Below, piece after piece: positions 9,001 through 15,301 of a stretch of 64,000 nt of DNA (position 1 is the first letter of the stretch; the number at the start of each line of letters is the position of its first letter). The notes under the pieces are model-generated. The model searched no databases, was not told where the DNA came from, and saw only the letters and a list, made by a program, of their open reading frames with translations. Origin of the DNA: UBA8199 sp964507045 (GTDB taxonomy: Bacteria; Verrucomicrobiota; Verrucomicrobiia; Limisphaerales; UBA8199); the NCBI GenBank assembly GCA_964507045.1, contig CAZDOO010000011.1, forward strand, positions 26,798 to 90,797. Reading direction: 5' to 3'. Both the position numbers and the translations under genes were made by a program.

Positions 9001-11375
9001 CCTATTCCGGCGGCACCCAAATCGCCGTCAGCAACCTGGTGGTCAACGGCTCTGCCGACCAGTGCCTCGCGGACGTGTGGGCCAACGGGGTCCTGAGCGG
9101 CCATGGGACGGTCGGCCATATTAGCGCCGCCGGCACGGTCGCGCCGGGTCCGGGGGTGCTGTCGTGCAGCAACCTGACGCTGCGCGGCTCACCCCGCTTT
9201 GCGGTGACCCTCCGCGGGGTCGGCCCCGTGCATTCTGACCAGCTCAACGTCCGCGGCACCTGCGACCTGGGTGGCGCCGCCCTCGTGGTGTCCACCGCGG
9301 CCGTCCACCTCGGCGATACGTTCATCATCCTCAATAAAGACGGCACGGACCCGGTGACTTCCCGTTTTGCCGGCCTGCAGGAGGGCGCCCAGTTCACCGC
9401 CGACAACATCGGCTTCGGCATCAGCTATTTCGGCGGCGACGGCAACGATGTGGTGCTGACCGTCACCGGCGTGCCGGGCAGCGCGGTGGGCAACGTGGTC
9501 ACCGGCGGCAATGGCGACCACATCGTCAACCGGCAGGAATGCAACGACCTGCTGGTGAGCCTCGTCAACACCAGCAGCATTCCGATGTCCGGCATCACCG
9601 CCACGCTTTCGACCACCACGGCGGGGGCGCTGATCACCCAGCCCTACTCGGCCTACCCGGACCTGCCGGCGGGCTTCATGGCCGTCAACGTGACGCCCTT
9701 CCAACTCAGCACTCTCCCCAATATGCCTTCCAGGGATATTGACCTGCAACTGACGCTTAGAAGCGCCAGCCACGGAGGTTTCACGGTGCCCCTGAAGATC
9801 ACACGCGGGCCGGAGGCCAACAACCCGGGAAGCTCCGTCTGCTACCCGTGCCTGGAGCCGTTGACCGGCACCATCACCCAGACCAACCCTGCCGAGGTCG
9901 GGCGCATTGCGCCGACGCCCCAACTGGCCGCCTGCGGCGCGCCCAAGGCCTGGCCTGGCAAGACGGGCATTCGCATCTCCAATCTCACTTGGACCAACTA
10001 TCATTACGCTACCCACACCTTCACCAACACGACCGGGGCGGATGCCTGCGTGACGGTGGAGGTCTACTCCGCCGACGATCTCCAGGCGGTGGCCTACCTG
10101 GACAGCTTTGACCCCGTCAATATCGAGGCCAACTACATCGGTGACGGCGGTTACAGCACCGGGGCGGGCGGCGGCGTTTCCGCCTTTTCCTGCCACGTGC
10201 CAGCAGGGGCGCGCTGGGCGGTGATAGTCAATGAGACGGTGGAACACGCGGGTTCGACGGGTTATCAGCTTTACCTCTACGGTCTGCCCTGCGGCCAGCC
10301 GATGCTGCATGCGGACCCGGCACCGGCCAACAGTGTGCGGGTGTATTGGCCCACGGCCTTCGGCGGTTACCTGCTGGAGTCGGCGCCGTCGCTGACCAAC
10401 TCGACCTGGACGCTGGTGCCGGAGCAGCCGATTGTCTCCGACGCCGCCTACAACGTCACCAACCTGGCCGATCAGCCCGCGCGGTTCTACCGGTTAACCT
10501 CAGCCGGGAACAGCCAAGCCAGCCCGCCTGGCATGGCGCTCATCCCTGCTGGCCCCTTCACCATGGGCAACTGCATGGACCCGCGGGAGGGTGACACCGA
10601 TGAACTGCCATTGCATGATGTGTTTGTCAGCGCGTTCTACATGGACCGGACGGAGGTAACCAAGGCGCTGTGGGATGAGGTAAAGGCGTGGAATGGGGGC
10701 AATGGATACGACCTGGGCACCATCGGTTTGGGCAAAGCGGCCAATCACCCGGTCCATACAGTAAGCTGGTATGACGCGGTGAAGTGGTGTAATGCGCGCT
10801 CACAGAAGGAGGGGTTGACGCCGTGCTATTACACCGATGCGGGGCTGAGCCAGGTGTATAAGACGTTGAATATTCAACCCTATGTGAACTGGTCGGCGAA
10901 CGGTTATCGGCTGCCGACCGAGGCGGAGTGGGAGAAGGCGGCGCGGGGCGGTGCGCCCGGGCATCGCTTCCCGTGGAGCTACACCGAGAACATTGCGCAC
11001 AGCAACGCCAATTACTGGAGCGGGCCTGACTACCCCTATGAGACGAGCCCAACCCGCGGGTTTCACCCGGACTTCGATGACCTTCCATTACCCTACACCA
11101 GCCCGGTGGGCTATTTTGCTGCGAACGGCTACGGGCTTTATGACATGGCGGGCAACGTATTCGAGTGGTGCTGGGACTGGTATGATGGCATTTATTACAG
11201 TTCATCACCCGAGACCAACCCTCGCGGTCCGGCCTCCAGCCCGTTGGGCTATCGTGTGTTCCGGGGCGGCGACTGGCACTACGTCGCCTTCAACGCCCGG
11301 TGCGCGCTTCGGGGCGCCAGGGCGCCGTCGGACGCCGGCGACTACTACGGCTTCCGTTGTGTGAGGGGGCTTTAG
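6090..11375 (+). CDS. Giant exported Ig-like / autotransporter-repeat / FGE-sulfatase-domain protein
   Basis: The 1761-residue product starts with a signal peptide ending DALAQ (residue 24). Three Ig-like domains follow at about 200-280, 281-364 and 365-450; each has the SYQW/FQWQLNG/YQWCFNG strand and a G(S)YT(V/M/L) repeat end. Residues about 452-1125 form a beta-helix-like passenger with autotransporter-associated repeats, for example GSGTLTLSGTNNNTYQG (579), GQGLLHLGGSNSYSG (727) and GTGTLTLTGANTYSGG (960). Residues about 1134-1390 look like a P-domain-like beta region. The C-terminus (about 1479-1761) is a formylglycine-generating-enzyme-like domain, from MALIPAGPFTMGNC through RLPTEAEWEKAARGG to GFRCVRGL. 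I infer a secreted surface protein; whether the FGE-like domain is catalytic is open. The central segment (about 8090-8760) has lower GC than both flanks. Confidence 0.85.
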   Translation: MKPNSLNLFVVLLTLLGAIDALAQGTVYLNNYALSACGTGLKAPVYAPEPGNITLSKTGNTTSGLPAGTQTYSGALLSGSTYRAQLYGAAGYGRLETDLVAATPATTFRTGAAAGYLTAVTATIPGTAEGGSATVQMRVWDNTSGLYPDWASAETAWNLGLIAAGKAPLIFASPLGGVSPPAYLCGLVSFNLYYQPVAPSVQTQPTNQLPALGELATFSVVADGTPTLSYQWRLNTTPISGATTNPFTLPSAQLTDSGSYTVVITNTYGKATSEVATLWIPPAFTVQPTNKTVTVGSNATFTANATGSAPLRFQWQLNGIPIAGTSTSRYTVNNAQLTNAGSYTMVATNLGGWRTSEVATLTVGVPASILAQPTDQAVAAGQTAYFFGLGTGTDPLAYQWCFNGNPLPGATSSGYSRPNVGAPQAGSYTLVLTNLYGSATSQVAMLTILPQTNLTWTGVGATAYWNNTANWTPAGRGVGMGDTLIFPDLANRRVNTNDLDNFTFNAIRFTGTNDAYQLSGNALTLTNAILANSNSVATNFIYANITLATTNVQADIQTNAHLVLAGVLSGSGGFVKNGSGTLTLSGTNNNTYQGPTVVNEGLVELNKTNALAISAGSLTVGDGIGGYKGDVVRSTGSDNQLAETLPVTLYPAGLLDLNGRTDHVGNMALYEGGVDSGTGLLRATGDISGSGFTAGRLEFMTSPATIDVTGTIYFGAQISGDEIIKKGQGLLHLGGSNSYSGLTIVQEGGIKAGNSWALGSTNAGTVVCNGAAIHLGGHAITNESLILNGPDCIIYGGVAKEAYCVWAGPITLNGSCTAEIRYNIEIDGPISGDGALQIQGTVALEGPLVNTYRGSTRVSGYNSFLWPNKSVSDGAIPHDLYIGTDSFVVLLAANQIANSALVDIQTNGLFDLNGHSETIDRLTGTGNVNVGGGMLTVGAANGNSTFDGVISGNGYLRKLGTGTLTLTGANTYSGGTQIAVSNLVVNGSADQCLADVWANGVLSGHGTVGHISAAGTVAPGPGVLSCSNLTLRGSPRFAVTLRGVGPVHSDQLNVRGTCDLGGAALVVSTAAVHLGDTFIILNKDGTDPVTSRFAGLQEGAQFTADNIGFGISYFGGDGNDVVLTVTGVPGSAVGNVVTGGNGDHIVNRQECNDLLVSLVNTSSIPMSGITATLSTTTAGALITQPYSAYPDLPAGFMAVNVTPFQLSTLPNMPSRDIDLQLTLRSASHGGFTVPLKITRGPEANNPGSSVCYPCLEPLTGTITQTNPAEVGRIAPTPQLAACGAPKAWPGKTGIRISNLTWTNYHYATHTFTNTTGADACVTVEVYSADDLQAVAYLDSFDPVNIEANYIGDGGYSTGAGGGVSAFSCHVPAGARWAVIVNETVEHAGSTGYQLYLYGLPCGQPMLHADPAPANSVRVYWPTAFGGYLLESAPSLTNSTWTLVPEQPIVSDAAYNVTNLADQPARFYRLTSAGNSQASPPGMALIPAGPFTMGNCMDPREGDTDELPLHDVFVSAFYMDRTEVTKALWDEVKAWNGGNGYDLGTIGLGKAANHPVHTVSWYDAVKWCNARSQKEGLTPCYYTDAGLSQVYKTLNIQPYVNWSANGYRLPTEAEWEKAARGGAPGHRFPWSYTENIAHSNANYWSGPDYPYETSPTRGFHPDFDDLPLPYTSPVGYFAANGYGLYDMAGNVFEWCWDWYDGIYYSSSPETNPRGPASSPLGYRVFRGGDWHYVAFNARCALRGARAPSDAGDYYGFRCVRGL

Positions 11376-11462
11376 ATTCTGTTCTTTTACCCTTTAACCC
11401 TCTTGCATTGGCGAGGCGGTGAGACATTGGCGTCCAGCGCGAGTCCGGCGTCCGGCCCGTCC

Positions 11463-11489
11463 GGAGCGCCGACTTGTAGTCGGCTTAAG
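11463..11489. repeat. Short dispersed palindromic repeat, family C (copy 3)
   Basis: The plus strand reads GGAGCGCCGACTTGTAGTCG then GCTTAAG, the cleanest copy of the family, with CCGAC/GTCGG forming a hairpin. It lies 88 bp downstream of the 1761-residue gene. Confidence 0.6.
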
Positions 11490-11563
11490 GCAAACGACAA
11501 CAACCCGCGTCCGAATATGAACGCAACGCCAGAAAGCTCACCCGCAGGCAACGGGATGCGGGG

Positions 11564-11590
11564 CAAGCCGATTGGAATTCGGCGCTCCGA
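11564..11590. repeat. Short dispersed palindromic repeat, family C (copy 4)
   Basis: The plus strand reads CAAGCCGATTGGAATTCGGC then GCTCCGA, an inverted copy relative to the one at 11463. It abuts the stop codon of the minus-strand gene that ends at 11591. Confidence 0.6.
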
Positions 11591-12841
11591 CTAGAGCTTG
11601 AACTGCGGAATCTTCAGCCGCTCGCCACCCTTGAGCGCGGACTGGTGCGCGACGATGCCCCCGACGGTCATGTTCAGGGCCTGGGCAATGTCCACCAGCG
11701 GTTTGCGGTTCTGGAGGATGGCCGTGACGAACTCGTTCATCAGGTAGCCGTGTGACCCTCCGTGACCGCCGGCGTCCACACCGGGCGGCAGGGGCGGACG
11801 CTTGAGGTCGGGCAGGTTCTTTTCCAGCCCGTCGTACTGGCCGTAGTACGAGCCCTTCTGCCCGCGAATCCGGCCCATCTCCCCGCCGTAGCCGGGCGAA
11901 TCCCAACTGACGCCCATTCGCGCCATGCCGCCTTCGCTGGTGCGAAACAGGGCGATCTCAGTCGCCAAGGCATTCTGGTAGCGGTTGTTAGCCGGCTGGA
12001 ACTGCTCGATCGTGCTCGGCGTGCCCATACAGGACACCTCGGTGAAGCTGCCTCCGGTCACGCCAACATAGTAGGCGTTGGAATGCGTCGGATACCATTG
12101 CGGCGGCAGCCCGATGCGCCAGCCCTTGTATGAATCAATCGGCGTGGACATGTAGTGAAAGTATTCTCCCTCGGCATACAGCAGCTTGCCGAGCCCGCCT
12201 GCGTTATAAATCTGCCGCATCGCGTAGAGGTCCTCGTGGAAGTAAGACGTCTCGAACATCATATACTTCAGCCCGCTGGCCTTAACGGCGTCGAACAGCT
12301 TGTGGGCATCCGCCACTGAGCCAAACACCGCCGGCACCGCCGAGGCGACATGTTTGCCGTGCTTGAGCACCTCGAGGCAGTGCTGCGCGTGGCTGGGCGC
12401 GTCTGTCGCCACGAACACCGCCTCGATGCGGTCGTCCTTGACCAACTCTTCGAGCGAGGGATACGTCTTCGCACAGCGGGCGGCCTTTGCCAGCCCGGCG
12501 CAGCGATCCGGAATCAGGTCGCTGACGGCCACCACCTCGACGTTTGGATGGTCCTGGAAACCGAAGGCGGCCCCGAACTGGCAGACACCATAGCCGACCA
12601 GCCCCACGCGCAGCTTGCGGTCCGAGACCGGCTTCCAGCCCTTGGAAGCATCCGGGGCGGTGGGCGCTTTCTCGAAGCCCTGGATGACCTTCTCCTGGGC
12701 GTGGGCCGTGGGGGTCACCGCCAGGGCGGCGGAGCTGAGACCGAGCGCTTGCAGGAACGAACGTCGCGTGACGGGACTAACGGGAAGGGTTCTCTCTGAG
12801 GCCACAGGGGCTTCAAAGCCGGGCTGCTGGTTGCTTTTCAT
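11591..12841 (-). CDS. Tat-exported Gfo/Idh/MocA family oxidoreductase, EKP motif missing
   Basis: The 416-residue protein has an extended N-terminus followed by VTRRSFLQALGLSSAALAV (about 24-42) and a cleavage region ending AHAQ, so it is Tat-exported. The Rossmann loop is VGLVGYGVCQFGAAFG (about 79-94), one or two residues longer than usual. Where the family has the catalytic E-K-P, this protein has ASAVPAVFGS (about residue 160), so the usual lysine is absent. The C-terminal half has the family's beta-sheet domain with YFHYMSTP and NAYYVGVTGGSFTEVSCMG. I infer an oxidoreductase relative whose chemistry may differ from typical members. It is transcribed divergently from the aldo/keto reductase, with a giant palindrome between them. 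Confidence 0.85.
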   Translation of the reverse strand: MKSNQQPGFEAPVASERTLPVSPVTRRSFLQALGLSSAALAVTPTAHAQEKVIQGFEKAPTAPDASKGWKPVSDRKLRVGLVGYGVCQFGAAFGFQDHPNVEVVAVSDLIPDRCAGLAKAARCAKTYPSLEELVKDDRIEAVFVATDAPSHAQHCLEVLKHGKHVASAVPAVFGSVADAHKLFDAVKASGLKYMMFETSYFHEDLYAMRQIYNAGGLGKLLYAEGEYFHYMSTPIDSYKGWRIGLPPQWYPTHSNAYYVGVTGGSFTEVSCMGTPSTIEQFQPANNRYQNALATEIALFRTSEGGMARMGVSWDSPGYGGEMGRIRGQKGSYYGQYDGLEKNLPDLKRPPLPPGVDAGGHGGSHGYLMNEFVTAILQNRKPLVDIAQALNMTVGGIVAHQSALKGGERLKIPQFKL

Positions 12842-13096
12842 GGACAGAGCATGTCCCTCGCTCCATTCGCGTCAAGCCGGAAGCGCATCCCACTTCCCTG
12901 CCAGCGGAGGGGCGGGTTCGCGTCGGTCTCTCGGGTCAACTCCTGGCTTGGCCGACCGGAATACAGGCGTTTGTTACAGGCCGAGCTGCGCGCCGCACCC
13001 CCTGCGGGCTGGGTTCGGCTCGCGGTCCGGATGGCCCCAACGGCCGGTCACCTCCCGATCCGGGTCAGATACCGCTCCGCCCTGGCCTACCTCACC

Positions 13097-13173
13097 GTCA
13101 CCTCACCGTCACCCCTCCCTAGCACCTCTCATAATTTATGAGAGGTGCTAGGGAGGGGTGACGGTGAGGTGAC
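13097..13173. repeat. Giant palindrome P1 (38-bp arms, 1-nt loop)
   Basis: The arms 13097-13134 and 13136-13173 are perfectly complementary, with a single T between them. The left arm contains 11-bp units of the form ACCTCACCGTC followed by ACCCCTCCCTAGC. It lies between two divergently transcribed genes. Three relatives occur in the window (23904-23994, 43116-43218, 53914-54004). Confidence 0.95.
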
Positions 13174-13364
13174 TGAGGGGTGCGGGCGCAGGGATGGGGC
13201 GGGAGCCCGGCCGAACTGGGGGTGTCGGGTTGCGCCGCGCTGCCGGTGGGCAGGTGGGCCCCTGCGCTCGCCGTTGACGGACTTCCCTGGCGTGCTAGGG
13301 TAAGGCCGACGATGCTAACGCATGCTGCAGTTGTTCTATGGACCCGCGTCTGACAGAAAACCAT

Positions 13365-14273
13365 ATGAAGCCTCACTGCCTGAGCCGCCGCCAGTTTCTT
13401 GAACGTTCCGCCGCGGCGGCCGGCGCGCTGCTGCTGACCTCGTGTTCCTGGGCCGCCCCGAAGGCCGCCGCCCGGCGCACCGCCACCGACCAGGTGGCTC
13501 TGGGCAGGACGGGGCTCAAGCTCAGCCGCCTCGGCTTTGGCACCGGCTCCAACAGCGGCAACGTCCAATACGCCCTGGGACAGGAGCAGTTCAACTCGCT
13601 CGTTCGCTACGCCTACGACCAGGGCATCACCTATTTCGACTGCGCCCAAACCTACCGCACCTTCGAATGGGTCAAGGGCGCCATCAAGGGCCTGCCGCGC
13701 GAGAAGCTCTTCCTCCAGTCCAAGATCCCGGGCCAGCCCGACCAGGTGCTCGCCGCCATTGACCGCCATCGCAAGGTCTTCGACACCGACTACGTGGACA
13801 GCCTCCTGATCCATTGCATGGTCAAGAACCGCTGGACTGACGAGTGGAAGCGCATCATGGACGCCTTCGACGAGGCCAAAGAGAAGAAATGGATTCGCGC
13901 CAAGGGTGTTTCGTGCCACAGCCTGCCCGCCCTGCGCGCCGCCACTGCTTCCAACTGGACTGAAGTCCATCTCGTGCGCGTCAACCCGCAGGCCAAGCAC
14001 ACGGACGGGGAGACGGAAAAATGGGACCAGCCTGGGCTTGAGATTGCGCCCGTAATGGCGGAACTCCAGACCATGCGCGCCAAAGGCCGCGGCGTTATCG
14101 GCATGAAGATCATCGGCAATGGCGATTTCACCCAACCGGAGGATCGGGAGAAATCCATCCGCTTCGCCATGAGCCGGCCCGAGCTGGATGCCGTGGTCAT
14201 CGGTTTCAAGAGCACCGGCGAGATAGACGAAGCCATCCGGCGCATGAACCAGGCCCTGGCGGAGACGGCCTGA
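13365..14273 (+). CDS. Exported aldo/keto reductase
   Basis: I use the ATG at 13365, which puts the Tat-type leader MKPHCLSRRQFLERSAAAAG at the N-terminus; the ATG at 13338 would add nine residues. A possible lipobox (LLLTSC) follows, so the protein may be lipid-anchored. The catalytic tetrad of the family can be seen: Asp and Tyr in YFDCAQTYR, Lys in LFLQSK and His in SLLIHCM. The C-terminus (ELDAVVIGFKSTGEIDEAI) is the cofactor-loop region typical of the predicted aldo/keto reductases of Verrucomicrobiota and Planctomycetota. It probably reduces or oxidises a sugar-derived carbonyl with NAD(P)H outside the cytoplasm. The length (302 aa) is normal. No partner gene is contiguous. Confidence 0.88.
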   Translation: MKPHCLSRRQFLERSAAAAGALLLTSCSWAAPKAAARRTATDQVALGRTGLKLSRLGFGTGSNSGNVQYALGQEQFNSLVRYAYDQGITYFDCAQTYRTFEWVKGAIKGLPREKLFLQSKIPGQPDQVLAAIDRHRKVFDTDYVDSLLIHCMVKNRWTDEWKRIMDAFDEAKEKKWIRAKGVSCHSLPALRAATASNWTEVHLVRVNPQAKHTDGETEKWDQPGLEIAPVMAELQTMRAKGRGVIGMKIIGNGDFTQPEDREKSIRFAMSRPELDAVVIGFKSTGEIDEAIRRMNQALAETA

Positions 14274-14394
14274 GCTTTTCGGCCCGGCGCCCTGCTTCCG
14301 GCGGGCGGGGTTGCGGCTTCCCCGCGGCAAAGCGCTGGCCCGCCACATGGAAAAACCGCTTTGCGGACTTGCCCGCGGCAGCTACTATGCGCCC

Positions 14395-14550
14395 ATGCAA
14401 CCGCACTCGGGCCGGGGCCGAAGGTGGCGACGATTCAGCCACAAGTATGGTGTCTTTGTCTTTGTGGCTTCGCTTGTGCTCGTGGTTGTCGCCCTGGTTG
14501 CTTTCGGCATGTATATACTCACGAGCATGAACTGGCGCCTGCGTTATTAG
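14395..14550 (+). CDS. Small single-span membrane protein, unknown
   Basis: This is a 51-residue frame beginning MQPHSGRGRRWRRFSHKYGV, with one strong membrane span (FVFVASLVLVVVALVAFGMY) and a short tail. A longer reading from 14311 adds 28 residues of no evident character. It ends 24 bp before the CoaB-like gene and may be its leader cistron. I do not recognise a family; the basic N-terminus and single span suggest an inner-membrane peptide. Confidence 0.45.
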   Translation: MQPHSGRGRRWRRFSHKYGVFVFVASLVLVVVALVAFGMYILTSMNWRLRY

Positions 14551-14574
14551 CGCCGGGCTCGGAGCCCTTTACCT

Positions 14575-15234
14575 ATGCAGTGCATTGTGACGGCCGGCCC
14601 GACGTTTGAGCCGCTGGATCGTGTCCGGCGGCTCACCAACTTTTCTACCGGCCGGCTTGGCTCTGAACTCAGCAACTTCCTGACGGCCCGCGGCCACGAC
14701 GTCACGCTGCTCATTGGCGAGCAGGCCCCCTGGCGCGGCGAACGCCAGGCCCGGCGCGTGGAAACCTTCACTACCACCGCCCATCTGCGCGAACGTTTGG
14801 AGTCGCTCGCCAGCCCGGACATCGGCGCGGTGTTTCATGCCGCCGCCGTGAGCGATTTCGCCTTCGGCAAAGTCTGGTGCCAGCCCCCCCAGGGCCCGCC
14901 GGCGGAGCTGAAGAGCGGCAAGTTCTCCAGCCGCGAGGGGACCTTGCTGGCCGAGTTGGTGCCGACGCCGAAGATCATCGCCCACCTGGGCGGGTGGTTC
15001 GCCAAGGCGGTGCTGGTAGGCTGGAAATACGAGGTGGATGGCAACCGGGCGGATGCGATTTGCCGGGCGGAGCAGCAAATCGCCCAATGCCGCACCCATG
15101 CCTGCGTCGCCAACGGCTCGGCCTACGGCGAAGGCTTCGGCCTGGTGCGAGCCGGCGGCCAGTGCGCGCACCTGGCGGATGCGAAGGCCTTGTTCGCGGC
15201 CTTGGAAGCGTTGCTTCGACAGCCGCCCAGCTGA
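14575..15234 (+). CDS. CoaB-like phosphopantothenoylcysteine synthetase domain protein
   Basis: The 219-residue protein opens CIVTAGPTFEPLDRVRRLTN and continues FSTGRLGSELSNFL, the nucleotide-binding start of the DFP/CoaB family (phosphopantothenate-cysteine ligase, coenzyme A biosynthesis). FHAAAVSDF (about 85-93) is the family's conserved AAVSDF motif, and PTPKIIAHLG and VGWKYEV follow. There is no CoaC flavoprotein decarboxylase domain, so this is the ligase half alone; standalone CoaB proteins are known. It could supply CoaB or be a paralogue, since coaBC may lie elsewhere. The start of recG is 67 bp downstream on the same strand. Confidence 0.75.
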   Translation: MQCIVTAGPTFEPLDRVRRLTNFSTGRLGSELSNFLTARGHDVTLLIGEQAPWRGERQARRVETFTTTAHLRERLESLASPDIGAVFHAAAVSDFAFGKVWCQPPQGPPAELKSGKFSSREGTLLAELVPTPKIIAHLGGWFAKAVLVGWKYEVDGNRADAICRAEQQIAQCRTHACVANGSAYGEGFGLVRAGGQCAHLADAKALFAALEALLRQPPS

Positions 15235-15301
15235 GCCCGGACCACGCCCGGTCGAATTTCAGGCTTCGGTTTCAAGTGAGCGCGGCGTATGCTGCTGGCG
15301 G

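Noticed and set aside
13119..14348. 409-residue minus-strand frame opposite the aldo/keto reductase
   Set aside because: It starts beyond the reductase and ends in the P1 palindrome; no motif is visible and the plus strand has the complete catalytic tetrad.
15038..15301. Upstream extension of the recG reading frame
   Set aside because: It lies inside the CoaB-like gene in another frame; the family start pattern begins after the ATG at 15302.
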